Source of the DNA: Methanobacteriota archaeon
GTDB lineage: Archaea; Halobacteriota; Methanosarcinia; Methanosarcinales; Methanoperedenaceae
Length of the DNA: 24,058 bases
Assembly (NCBI GenBank): GCA_018900975.1
Contig: JAHIFK010000201.1
Coordinates: 1 to 24,058, forward strand
Reading direction: 5' to 3'
The translations under genes were made by a program, and so were the position numbers. This document shows positions 1-7,193 of this stretch, piece by piece. Each line of letters opens with the position of its first letter. Position 1 is the stretch's first letter. The notes beneath the pieces were generated by a model. That model ran no database searches and was not told where the DNA came from. It saw only the letters and a program-made list of their open reading frames with translations.

Positions 1-102
1 CGTGATGACTTCCGCGAGATGTTCATGCATGAGGTCAGCGAGTTGAGAGGGGAAATCGCTGACATCAAAGCCACGCTTGCCAGGATGCAGGCTGCGGGAT
101 AA
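1..102 (+). CDS. 3' end of an unidentified coiled-coil protein (partial)
   Basis: Frame 1 is open from the first base of the window to a TAA at 100-102, giving 33 C-terminal residues. The tail is rich in E, R, K, A and L. Its spacing (VSELRGEIADIKATLARMQ) fits the end of a coiled coil. The 5' part lies outside the window, so neither the family nor the start can be given. It is followed by the promoter region of the ribosomal operon and is probably a separate transcription unit. I do not recognise the protein. Codon use resembles the genes that follow. Confidence 0.55.
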   Translation, partial: RDDFREMFMHEVSELRGEIADIKATLARMQAAG

Positions 103-124
103 GGGGAAATATAGAAAAATCCCC

Positions 125-140
125 AAAGCATTTATATACT
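125..140 (+). promoter_or_regulatory. Candidate TATA/BRE promoter of the uL3 operon
   Basis: A purine-rich BRE-like AAAGCA (125-130) is followed directly by TTTATATACT (131-140), a good archaeal TATA box. Usual archaeal spacing would put the transcript start near 158-165, leaving a leader of about 235 nt before the uL3 ATG. A weaker AT-rich box, GTATTTAAAAC (about 333-343), could be an alternative proximal promoter with a short leader. Confidence 0.5.
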
Positions 141-362
141 TAATACTCGTTTAAAGCGAAAAAGTACGAAGCGTTAATATAACGCAAGTTGAAGTTGATC
201 AAAGTCGGTTTTGATGAATTGCAGGGCCAATGCGGGAAACGTATGCCCGGAAAAGCATGTAAGTCAAACTCTATTTGTGAAGAACTGATACGCAGGCTGA
301 TTGCCTGTAACTTGTAAAAGAATCGTATTAGTGTATTTAAAACACCCGAATAAACAAAACCA

Positions 363-388
363 CCGAATTAATTCGGGGGTATAAGGAG
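363..388 (+). promoter_or_regulatory. Palindrome plus Shine-Dalgarno site in front of uL3
   Basis: CCGAATTAATTCGG at 363-376 is a perfect 14-base palindrome. It ends six bases before the strong Shine-Dalgarno AAGGAG (383-388), which is seven bases from the ATG at 396. CCCGAAT at 345-351 can instead pair with ATTCGGG at 371-377, so two exclusive stems are possible next to the ribosome binding site. Such a structure could control translation of the first gene, but that role is inference. Confidence 0.4.
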
Positions 389-395
389 AAATTAA

Positions 396-1403
396 ATGTC
401 GCATCCACACAGACCAAGGCGCGGTTCGATCGCATACAGCCCGCGCATAAGAGCACGAAGCGAAATACCGCGCGTGAGAGCATGGCCGGAGAAAAAGGAC
501 CCGAAGCTCATGGGTTTTGCAGGATATAAAGCCGGTATGACTCATGTAATAATAACAGATAACGTTCCAAACAGCCTGACTTCAGGCATGGAGATTTCAG
601 TACCAGTTACAATTCTTGAAGCTCCTCCAATGAAGGTAGCAGCCATACGGGTTTATAAGAATACTACGTATGGGGCAGCCGCCATAGCTGAAGCATGGAC
701 AACTGAATTGGATAAAGAGCTCAATCGTGCAATGGCAGTTCCAAAGAAGCACGACCTTCCGGCAGCTCTTGCCAAGATCGACCAGTTGATCAAGGATGGG
801 ATCGCAAAAGATCTTAGAGTCATCATGTACACCCTTCCAGAAAAGGTGACAGGCATCCCCAAGAAAAAACCCGAGATCATGGAAAATAACATCGGCGGCA
901 AAGAATTAAAAGCGCGATTTGAATATGCCAAGACCCTTCTTGGTAAATCCGTTAATATCAGTGATGTTTTCACGAACGGTGATATAATAGATGTCCTTGC
1001 AATAACCACTGGAAAAGGAACCCAGGGGCCGGTAAAACGCTGGGGCATACAGTTGCAGAAAAACAAACATTCAAGAGCAGGCAGCGTTCGAGAGGTAGGA
1101 ACGCTCGGTCCGTGGCATCCTTCAAGAGTGAGCTGGAGAGTTCCGCAGATGGGGCAGACAGGCTATCACCAGAGGACAGAGTTCAACAAGTGGATAATGC
1201 AGATAGGTAAGGACGGTAAGACCGTTACACCCGAAGGCGGCATCCTGAACTACGGCATATTAAGGAATGATTATGTAATTATCAAGGGAAGCGTACCTGG
1301 TCCTGCAAAGAGACTGGTCAGAATGCGACCCGCTATCAGACAAAAGAAGACGTTACCGGCTCCAGAACTCACTTATGTGAGTCTTGAGTCCAAGCAGGGG
1401 TGA
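396..1403 (+). CDS. rpl3: Large subunit ribosomal protein uL3 (L3)
   Basis: This is uL3, one of the early-assembling 50S proteins, whose extended loops reach the peptidyl transferase centre. The 335 residues match the usual archaeal length. The archaeal N-terminus with its HRPRRGS block is present. The conserved internal loop GPVKRWG (about 211-217) and the GPWHPSRVSWRVPQMGQTG block (about 238-256) are intact. The ATG at 396 has an AAGGAG site seven bases upstream. It is the first gene of the operon and follows the long leader, so any leader-based control would act here first. Its TGA overlaps the spacer that holds the uL4 Shine-Dalgarno. Nothing suggests truncation. Confidence 0.98.
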   Translation: MSHPHRPRRGSIAYSPRIRARSEIPRVRAWPEKKDPKLMGFAGYKAGMTHVIITDNVPNSLTSGMEISVPVTILEAPPMKVAAIRVYKNTTYGAAAIAEAWTTELDKELNRAMAVPKKHDLPAALAKIDQLIKDGIAKDLRVIMYTLPEKVTGIPKKKPEIMENNIGGKELKARFEYAKTLLGKSVNISDVFTNGDIIDVLAITTGKGTQGPVKRWGIQLQKNKHSRAGSVREVGTLGPWHPSRVSWRVPQMGQTGYHQRTEFNKWIMQIGKDGKTVTPEGGILNYGILRNDYVIIKGSVPGPAKRLVRMRPAIRQKKTLPAPELTYVSLESKQG

Positions 1404-1408
1404 ATCCA

Positions 1409-2161
1409 ATGGAAGTAAATATACTAGATTTATCAGGAAAATCCACAAAAAAGATCAATTCCGGACTCTTTGATGAGCCGCTTCGCCCTGATCTTATCAA
1501 GAAAGCAGTACTTGCATCCCAGGCTAACCGCCAGCAGCCGTATGGCCCGCACATGTATGCAGGCCTGAGGACATCAGCAGAAGGCTGGGGTCCTGGCAGG
1601 GGCGTTTCAAGGGTAGCAAGACTCAGGAACGGCAGCAAAGCAGCAAGGATACCCCAGGCTGTAAAAGGCAGAGAAGCCCATCCGCCGAAACCTGAAGCTG
1701 ACAGGACTGAAAAGATCAACGACAAAGAGCGCATGAAAGCGATCAAATCAGCGATCGCTGCGACCGGGAATGCACAACTCGTTAAAAAGCGGGGACACAG
1801 GTTCCAGGCCCATTTACCTTTAATAGCGGTTGATGAACTTTCCGCTCTAACAAAGACAAAAGATGTCATCTCCTTCATGGAAGCTGTCCAGGTATGGGAC
1901 GATATCGAAAGAGCAAAAGTCAAGACGATAAGGGCGGGCAAGGGCAAGCTCAGGGGCAGGAAATACAAGCGTTCAAAGAGCATACTGATAGTAACAGCTG
2001 AGGATAAGGGAATTTTCAGGGCAGCGCGCAATCTTTCAGGCGTGGATGTCATCACTCACGACAAGCTTAACGCCGAACTGTTGGCCCCCGGAACATCTCC
2101 CGGACGCCTGACCATTTATACCGAAGCTGCCATAGCAAAGCTTGAGGAGGCAAATAAATGA
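1409..2161 (+). CDS. rpl4: Large subunit ribosomal protein uL4 (L4, L4e family)
   Basis: uL4 binds 23S rRNA and its extended loop lines the peptide exit tunnel. The basic loop around GPHMYAGLRTSAEGWGPGRG and the later RGKRGHR-like segment (VKKRGHRFQAHLPL) are recognisable. I start it at ATG 1409 (250 aa, MEVNILDLSGKS) and not at the in-frame GTG 1400. GGGGTGA (1397-1403) then lies five bases upstream as a Shine-Dalgarno, and the protein begins as archaeal homologues do. The TGA stop overlaps the ATG of uL23 (ATGA at 2158-2161), so the two genes are probably translationally coupled. Confidence 0.96.
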   Translation: MEVNILDLSGKSTKKINSGLFDEPLRPDLIKKAVLASQANRQQPYGPHMYAGLRTSAEGWGPGRGVSRVARLRNGSKAARIPQAVKGREAHPPKPEADRTEKINDKERMKAIKSAIAATGNAQLVKKRGHRFQAHLPLIAVDELSALTKTKDVISFMEAVQVWDDIERAKVKTIRAGKGKLRGRKYKRSKSILIVTAEDKGIFRAARNLSGVDVITHDKLNAELLAPGTSPGRLTIYTEAAIAKLEEANK

Positions 2162-2403
2162 TCATACATCCGCATGTTACAGAAAAAGCCACGATGCTGG
2201 CAGAGCAGAATAATATGCTCCAGTTCATCGTTCGTGTAGATGATACTAAGACCAAAGTGAAAAAAGAGATCGAGGCTCTCTTCAAAGTAAAGGTGCTCAG
2301 CGTAAATACGATGATGACGCCAAAAGGAAAGAAAAAAGCCATTGTGGTATTCGAAGATCCGAAAACTGCAACTGAATTAGCCTCAAGATTGGGATTATTT
2401 TAG
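2158..2403 (+). CDS. rpl23: Large subunit ribosomal protein uL23 (L23)
   Basis: uL23 sits at the polypeptide exit of the 50S subunit. There it forms part of the docking site for SRP and the Sec translocon. The 81 residues match the short archaeal form. The start MIIHPHVTEKA and the C-terminal GKKKAIVVFEDPKTATELASRLG block are typical. The ATG overlaps the uL4 stop by four bases, and an AGGAGG-like site (GAGGAGG near 2143-2149) lies upstream within uL4. SecY, the membrane partner of this exit site, is encoded in the same operon. Confidence 0.97.
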   Translation: MIIHPHVTEKATMLAEQNNMLQFIVRVDDTKTKVKKEIEALFKVKVLSVNTMMTPKGKKKAIVVFEDPKTATELASRLGLF

Positions 2404-2412
2404 GGTGATAAT

Positions 2413-3123
2413 ATGGGACATAGAATTAGAGCTCAAAGCAGGGGAAAGGGTTCTCCGACATACAGGGCACCTTCTCATAAATTCAAAGCTAACCTTGAGC
2501 ATCTTAAGGTCAGCGAAGGTGTGGTTACTGGAAAGATACTTGAGATCATACACGATACGGCGCGGTCAGCCCCTATTGCAAGGATATCCTTCAGCAATGG
2601 AGAAGAGCGGTTGATGCTGGTGCCGGAAGGAGTACGGACCGATCAGATCATCCAGTGCGGGATATCAGTGCCGATTGAACCTGGAAACACACTGACGTTA
2701 TCAGAAATACCGGAAGGTATACCGTTATGCAACATAGAATCACAGCCAGGAGACGGCGGAAAATTCGCGCGGGCTTCTGGCATGTATGGGATACTCATAG
2801 CGCATGACGTGGGAAAGACCATTGTACAGTTGCCCAGCGGTAAGATCAAACGGCTCAACCCAAAGTGTAGAGCCGTAATTGGTGTGGTGGCAGGAGGCGG
2901 ACGAACTGAGAAGCCGTTCTGTAAAGCAGGCAAAAAATTCCACAGGATGAAGGTAAGAGCAACCAAATGGCCAACGTCAAGAGGCGTGGCAATGAACGTG
3001 GTTGACCATCCATTCGGTGGCGGCGGCCAGCAGCATTGTGGCAGGCCAAAGACCGTAGCGCGCGGCACACCACCCGGCAGAAAGGTCGGGTCTATCGCAG
3101 CAAGGCGCACAGGAAGGAAGTGA
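2413..3123 (+). CDS. rpl2: Large subunit ribosomal protein uL2 (L2)
   Basis: uL2 is a core 50S protein needed for subunit association and peptidyl transferase assembly. The 236-residue length is normal for archaea. The conserved C-terminal block with DHPFGGG (histidine near 199) and CGRPKTVARGTPPGRKVG is intact, as is the N-terminal GHRIRAQSRGKGSPTYRAP. The start ATG at 2413 follows GGGTGATAAT, a Shine-Dalgarno overlapping the end of uL23. The next gene starts seven bases after its stop. Confidence 0.98.
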   Translation: MGHRIRAQSRGKGSPTYRAPSHKFKANLEHLKVSEGVVTGKILEIIHDTARSAPIARISFSNGEERLMLVPEGVRTDQIIQCGISVPIEPGNTLTLSEIPEGIPLCNIESQPGDGGKFARASGMYGILIAHDVGKTIVQLPSGKIKRLNPKCRAVIGVVAGGGRTEKPFCKAGKKFHRMKVRATKWPTSRGVAMNVVDHPFGGGGQQHCGRPKTVARGTPPGRKVGSIAARRTGRK

Positions 3124-3130
3124 GTAATCC

Positions 3131-3544
3131 ATGGCAAAGAAGATATCATCAAAATTACCAAAAAGGAAAGGCGAATTCACATTCCGTGGAAAATCCATGG
3201 ATGACCTGCGGAAGTTAAGCCTGGACGAGTTCGCGCTGCTTGTACCATCAAGACAGCGAAGGACGATACAGCGCGGATTATCCGAAGAGCACAAGAAGTT
3301 GATGCACAAGGTCAAGATCAAAGACCCGAACATCAGGACGCACCTGCGCGATATGATAGTTCTTCCCGAGATGATCGGGATGAAGATCGCCATACATAGC
3401 GGCAAGGAATTCACCCCTGTAGAAATAATGCCCGAAATGGTAGGTCATTATTTCGGAGAGTACGTACTCACGCGAAAGAAAGTTTCACACGGTGCGGCAG
3501 GCATAGGCGCAACAAGATCAAGCAAGTTCATTCCATTGAAGTGA
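3131..3544 (+). CDS. rps19: Small subunit ribosomal protein uS19 (S19)
   Basis: uS19 lies in the 30S head near uS13 and the A site. The 137-residue archaeal form carries the expected C-terminal block MVGHYFGEYVLTRKKVSHG followed by GATRSSKFIPLK. The start ATG 3131 gives MAKKISSKLPKRKGEF, and GAGTAATCC precedes it without a strong Shine-Dalgarno. The TGA stop at 3542-3544 forms part of the GTGATC element that serves as the ribosome binding site for uL22. Confidence 0.97.
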   Translation: MAKKISSKLPKRKGEFTFRGKSMDDLRKLSLDEFALLVPSRQRRTIQRGLSEEHKKLMHKVKIKDPNIRTHLRDMIVLPEMIGMKIAIHSGKEFTPVEIMPEMVGHYFGEYVLTRKKVSHGAAGIGATRSSKFIPLK

Positions 3545-3549
3545 TCCAC

Positions 3550-3996
3550 ATGAAATTAAATTATTCGACAAAATCCGATCCTGAAAAGACCTCAAAAGCG
3601 ATAGGTAAGGAACTTCATATATCAAGAAAACAAGCGCATGAGATATCATCCGCGATAAAAGGTATGAAGGTGAATATTGCAAGAGGCTTCCTTGAAAATG
3701 TAGTTGTGCTGAAACAGGCAGTTCCCTATAAGAGATATGTCAGGGACACCCCTCACAAGAGAGGGATGTGCACAGGCAGGTATCCGCAGAAAGCCGCAAA
3801 GGAATTCCTTAAGGTATTGCTGAATGCAGAAAACAATGCGAAGTACAAGGGGCTTGATGCTGAGAACCTGAAAATAACCCACGTTGCTACAAAGAAAGGG
3901 CATACTTTCAGGGGATCATTCCCCAGAGCACAGGGCAGAGCGACGCCCAAGAACCAGGATACCGTCAGTGTTGAAATGATACTGGAGGCGCAATAA
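3550..3996 (+). CDS. rpl22: Large subunit ribosomal protein uL22 (L22)
   Basis: uL22 lines the exit tunnel opposite uL4. I choose ATG 3550 (148 aa, MKLNYSTKSDPEKTSKA) over the in-frame GTG 3541. GTGATC (3541-3546) then works as the ribosome binding site, and the N-terminus matches archaeal homologues. The conserved RGFLENVVVLKQAVPYKRY and the basic loop near the C-terminus (KGHTFRGSFPRAQGRATPKNQ) are intact. Its TAA overlaps the uS3 ATG (TAATG), with an SD-like GGAGG about 12 bases upstream. Confidence 0.96.
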   Translation: MKLNYSTKSDPEKTSKAIGKELHISRKQAHEISSAIKGMKVNIARGFLENVVVLKQAVPYKRYVRDTPHKRGMCTGRYPQKAAKEFLKVLLNAENNAKYKGLDAENLKITHVATKKGHTFRGSFPRAQGRATPKNQDTVSVEMILEAQ

Positions 3997-4892
3997 TGGG
4001 AGTTGAACGCAAATTCGTAAAGAGTGGACTTGATCGGGCGCAAATTGCTGAATACTTCAGCAAGCAGCTTGAGCGCGCGGGATACGGCGGGATGAACATC
4101 AACCGCACTCCCATGGGAACACAGGTCACGATATTCGCCGAAAAACCCGGCATGATCATCGGAAAAGGCGGAAAGACCATACACAAGCTCACCCATGACC
4201 TTGAGGCGATTTTCCGTATTGATAATCCTCAGATAGATGTACAGGAAGTCAGGATACCTGAACTGAACGCGCAGATGATGGCATCGCGGCTTGCGTCTGC
4301 CATCGAACGCGGACTTTACTTCAGGAAGGCAGGTCATAACATGCTGCGAAGGATCATGGAATCAGGGGCTCTGGGGTGCGAGATCGACATCGCAGGGAAA
4401 CTGACAGGTCCGAGAAAAAGGACAGAGAAATTCGTTGCAGGCAATATGCTCCATGCAGGCAACCCTGCTATGGAACTTGTCGACAAAGGATTTGCCATCG
4501 CGATCAAAAAGCTGGGTATTATAGGATGCCGCGTGCGGATAGTTCCTCCCTCGGTCAAACTTCCGGGCAGGTTCAAGACAGTAAAGGGCGCAGAGCCTCA
4601 GGCTGAAGTATCTAAGGAAGCAGGCATCGCAGATCTTGTAAAGAAGCCGGGTCAGGGTAAACCTGAAACCCCTGCAGTGAGACAAGAGCCCAAACCAAGA
4701 GATACAGTTGTATCTGAACCTGAGGAAAAGACAAAACAACAGGTTGGAAGTCCTTCAGAATCTAATCAAGGACATGAAGGTCTGGAAGGAAATATCGAAG
4801 ACAGAATGCATGGCGATGTAAAAGAACACAAGCATTCAGGATATGAATACTGGCATCCAGCTTCCCGCACACATAAGACGGAGGAAAACTGA
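3996..4892 (+). CDS. rps3: Small subunit ribosomal protein uS3 (S3) with long hydrophilic, His-containing tail
   Basis: uS3 forms part of the mRNA entry channel on the 30S head. Residues 1 to about 195 are a complete archaeal uS3, with an N-terminal KH domain carrying the IIGKGG loop (54-59) and the C-terminal domain ending near RIVPPSVKLPGRF. Residues from about 197 to 298 form an extra tail of about 100 residues rich in E, K, P, Q and G, and probably disordered. Its last 40 residues hold six histidines (260, 273, 278, 280, 287, 293). Frame and codon use continue smoothly through the tail, and the stop overlaps uL29, so the extension looks genuine. Acidic uS3 tails of varying length occur in methanogenic archaea; the histidine content is less usual. 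Confidence 0.96.
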   Translation: MGVERKFVKSGLDRAQIAEYFSKQLERAGYGGMNINRTPMGTQVTIFAEKPGMIIGKGGKTIHKLTHDLEAIFRIDNPQIDVQEVRIPELNAQMMASRLASAIERGLYFRKAGHNMLRRIMESGALGCEIDIAGKLTGPRKRTEKFVAGNMLHAGNPAMELVDKGFAIAIKKLGIIGCRVRIVPPSVKLPGRFKTVKGAEPQAEVSKEAGIADLVKKPGQGKPETPAVRQEPKPRDTVVSEPEEKTKQQVGSPSESNQGHEGLEGNIEDRMHGDVKEHKHSGYEYWHPASRTHKTEEN

Positions 4893-5092
4893 TGGCAATA
4901 CTTCGAACTGAAGAGATCAGGAAAATGAATGCTATTGAACAGATAGAAGAACTGGACAAACTCAAACAGGAACTCATACGGGAACGCGCCATTGCTTCGG
5001 CAGGAGGCGCCCCTGAGAGTCCTGGAAGGATCGGAGAGATCAGAAAAACAGTCGCACGAATAAAAACAATACAAAAGGAGCCTAAAAAATAA
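4892..5092 (+). CDS. rpl29: Large subunit ribosomal protein uL29 (L29)
   Basis: uL29 is a small two-helix protein next to uL23 at the tunnel exit. The 66 residues MAILRTEEIRKMNAIEQIEE and the C-terminal GRIGEIRKTVARIKTIQKE match the family. The gene starts at an ATG overlapping the uS3 stop (TGATG at 4890-4894), with GGAGG upstream at 4880-4884. Its TAA overlaps the ATG of rnp1. It lies in the standard uS3-uL29-Rnp1-uS17 order. Confidence 0.95.
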   Translation: MAILRTEEIRKMNAIEQIEELDKLKQELIRERAIASAGGAPESPGRIGEIRKTVARIKTIQKEPKK

Positions 5093-5415
5093 TGAAACTT
5101 GTTCCACAAAATATCATACACCATGAACTCATAGGTCTTGATATCAGAGTAGTGGACAGTACGAACAATTCCCTCTGCGGTATAGAGGGGCGCATAGTCG
5201 ATGAAACAAGGAACATGTTTAAAGTGGAAACAGATGACCGGGAGAAAATGATCCCCAAATCCGGGTCATCTTTTATATTTACGATCCCATCTTCACATCG
5301 AACGAATGACGGTAAACGTTACTTGCCGTCTAACATAAAAGTCGATGGAAGATTATTGCTCTCGCAACCCGAAAATAGAATTCAGACCAAATTCAGAAAG
5401 AAATTCAGGAAATAA
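5092..5415 (+). CDS. rnp1: RNase P protein component Rnp1 (POP4/p29 family)
   Basis: Rnp1 is the archaeal homologue of eukaryotic Pop4/Rpp29, a protein subunit of the ribozyme that trims tRNA 5' ends. The 107 residues show the family's Sm-like core: NIIHHELIGLDIRVV near the N-terminus, then GIEGRIVDETRNMFKVE, then a strand around FIFTIPS. The C-terminal LSQPENRIQTKFRKKFRK tail is typical. It starts at ATG 5092, overlapping the uL29 stop, and stands in the usual archaeal position before uS17. This couples expression of a tRNA-processing enzyme to ribosomal proteins. Confidence 0.93.
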   Translation: MKLVPQNIIHHELIGLDIRVVDSTNNSLCGIEGRIVDETRNMFKVETDDREKMIPKSGSSFIFTIPSSHRTNDGKRYLPSNIKVDGRLLLSQPENRIQTKFRKKFRK

Positions 5416-5429
5416 CAGAGGTATTAATA

Positions 5430-5753
5430 ATGACACGTGATATCGGGCTGGATGTTCAACAGCCAGCAAAAGAATGCATTGATCCGAAATGTCCGTTCCA
5501 TGGAGTACTGCCTGTAAGAGGACAGGTGCTCAGCGGAGTTGTGGTCAGTGATAAAATGAACCGTACAGTTGTAGTGCAGAGAGCATTTGTGAAAAAGAAT
5601 GTTAAGTATGAGCGATATGAAAAACGAAAAACCAAGGTTCATGCTCATAATCCTCCCTGTTTAAACGCAAAAGAGGGAGATAATGTAATGATAGCAGAAT
5701 GCAGACCGCTTTCCAAAACAAAGTCGTATGTTGTAATTGAGGTGGCAAAATGA
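5430..5753 (+). CDS. rps17: Small subunit ribosomal protein uS17 (S17)
   Basis: uS17 is an OB-fold primary binder of 16S rRNA. The 107 residues have the archaeal N-terminal extension with a CIDPKCPFHG motif, then the OB core LSGVVVSDKMNRTVVVQR and KRKTKVHAHNPP. GAGGT (about 5418-5422) precedes ATG 5430. The TGA overlaps the uL14 ATG (ATGA at 5750-5753). Confidence 0.97.
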   Translation: MTRDIGLDVQQPAKECIDPKCPFHGVLPVRGQVLSGVVVSDKMNRTVVVQRAFVKKNVKYERYEKRKTKVHAHNPPCLNAKEGDNVMIAECRPLSKTKSYVVIEVAK

Positions 5754-6148
5754 AAGGAATGAAAGCAAAGATCCCGCGAGCTTTAAACAACGCGACTCGA
5801 ATGGAAGTTGTAGATAATACAGGAGCGCGGGTAGTAGAAGTAATTTCGGTATTGAAATACCGCGGCGTCAAGAACAGATACCCACGCGGAGGTATTGGAG
5901 ATACCTTCATCGTGAGCGTTAAGAAAGGGACGCCTGAAATGAGAAAACAGATGTTCAAGGCCGTTGTGGTTCGCCAGAAAAAAGAATTCAGGAGACCGGA
6001 CGGATTACGGGTTTCATTTGAAGATAATGCCTGCGTGATAGTAGATGATGAAGGCGTGCCGAAAGGAACAGAGATCAAAGGACCGGTAGCCAGAGAAGCG
6101 GCTGAACGGTATTCAAAAATAGCCTCAGCTGCATCGATAATAGTGTAG
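5750..6148 (+). CDS. rpl14: Large subunit ribosomal protein uL14 (L14)
   Basis: uL14 sits on the intersubunit face of the 50S and forms bridges to 16S rRNA; aIF6 docks there. The 132 residues equal the common archaeal length. The core VVDNTGARVVEVISVLKYRG and IVDDEGVPKGTEIKGPVARE are typical. The ATG at 5750 overlaps the uS17 stop; a second ATG three codons later could also be used. GAGGTGG (5739-5745) is the ribosome binding site. Confidence 0.97.
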   Translation: MKGMKAKIPRALNNATRMEVVDNTGARVVEVISVLKYRGVKNRYPRGGIGDTFIVSVKKGTPEMRKQMFKAVVVRQKKEFRRPDGLRVSFEDNACVIVDDEGVPKGTEIKGPVAREAAERYSKIASAASIIV

Positions 6149-6158
6149 GTGGATGATC

Positions 6159-6500
6159 ATGACCTCAACACAGCCTAGAAAACAGAGAAAATATAGATAT
6201 CAGGCGCCGCTCCACTTAAGGCATAAATTCCTTGGGGCCTTGCTAAGCGAAGCTCTTAAAGAAAAACATAAGATAAAAACCATTCCAGTCAGGATGGGCG
6301 ACACCGTTAAATTATTACGGGGCGACCACAGGGGCACAGAAGGAAAAGTAGCGAGCGTTGACCTTGTTAATATGACCATTACCGTTGACGGCGTTACTGT
6401 GACTAAATCAGATGGTACCGAGGTGCCACGACCAGTACATCCCTCGAATGTGATGATTACAAAATTAGAAATTAAAGATAAAAGACGCTTGGGTGATTAA
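6159..6500 (+). CDS. rpl24: Large subunit ribosomal protein uL24 (L24, L26e)
   Basis: uL24 initiates 50S assembly and lies near the tunnel exit. I choose ATG 6159 (113 aa, MTSTQPRKQRKYRYQAPLH) over ATG 6153, because AGGTGG (6147-6152) is then six bases away and the start matches archaeal homologues. A KOW motif follows (VRMGDTVKLLRGDHRGTEGKV), and the C-terminal segment HPSNVMITKLEIKDKRR is typical. The stop TAA directly abuts the eS4 ATG. Confidence 0.95.
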   Translation: MTSTQPRKQRKYRYQAPLHLRHKFLGALLSEALKEKHKIKTIPVRMGDTVKLLRGDHRGTEGKVASVDLVNMTITVDGVTVTKSDGTEVPRPVHPSNVMITKLEIKDKRRLGD

Positions 6501-7193
6501 ATGGGCAGACATCAGAGAAGAATTTCGGCTCCAATTTCATGGCCGATAGAAAAAAAGACACATGCGTGGGTAGTCGGCGCGAACGCCGGTAGTCATTCCA
6601 TGCAAACCGGCATTCCATTACTAATTGTTGTAAGAGATATGCTAAAGCTTGCGACTAACAGCAGGGAAGCCAGGAAAATAATCAATGAAGGAAATATACT
6701 GGTAGACGGCGTACCCAGGAAAGATTATAAATTCATGACAGGATTATTCGATATAATCTCACTTCCTGCGATCAATCAGCAATACTGTGTCCTGCTGGAT
6801 GGAAAAAACAGGTTCAAACTTAATAAACAAGAACCTGGTGTGGCTAAGATCTGCAGGATAAACGACAAGACCATTATGAAAAAAGGAGCTGTCCAGCTTA
6901 ATTTGCATGATGGAAGCAATATTCTGGCATCCAATGACTACAAGACATTTGATACGGTTTTGCTGTCTTTACCTGACAGGAAGATATCAAAGCATTTACC
7001 CTATAAAGTCGGCAATCTTGCCATCGTGATCGGAGGCGAACATTCCGGAGAGATGGGAACGATAAAGCAGATACGCAAAGTACGCGGGTCAGGGACGAAC
7101 ATGGTAGTGTTATCCAACGAGTGCGAATTCGAAACCATTGAGAGTTATGTATATGTGATAGGCGAAACAAAGCCTGAGATCAAGGTGGTTTAA
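6501..7193 (+). CDS. rps4e: Small subunit ribosomal protein eS4
   Basis: eS4 is found in archaea and eukaryotes only. The 230 residues show the N-terminal RS4N segment (MGRHQRRISAPISWPIEKK), an S4 RNA-binding domain (about 42-105, SREARKIINEGNILVDGV), a central domain, and a C-terminal KOW-like segment (VGNLAIVIGGEHSGEMGTI). GGGTGATTAA, overlapping the uL24 stop, is the ribosome binding site for ATG 6501. The central position among bacterial-type genes is standard in archaeal spc-like clusters. Confidence 0.97.
   Translation: MGRHQRRISAPISWPIEKKTHAWVVGANAGSHSMQTGIPLLIVVRDMLKLATNSREARKIINEGNILVDGVPRKDYKFMTGLFDIISLPAINQQYCVLLDGKNRFKLNKQEPGVAKICRINDKTIMKKGAVQLNLHDGSNILASNDYKTFDTVLLSLPDRKISKHLPYKVGNLAIVIGGEHSGEMGTIKQIRKVRGSGTNMVVLSNECEFETIESYVYVIGETKPEIKVV

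Noticed and set aside
1400..1411. GTG start for uL4 (and similarly for uL22, uS8, uL6, uS5)
   Set aside because: The GTG lies inside the Shine-Dalgarno motif of a better-placed ATG, and homologues begin at the ATG.
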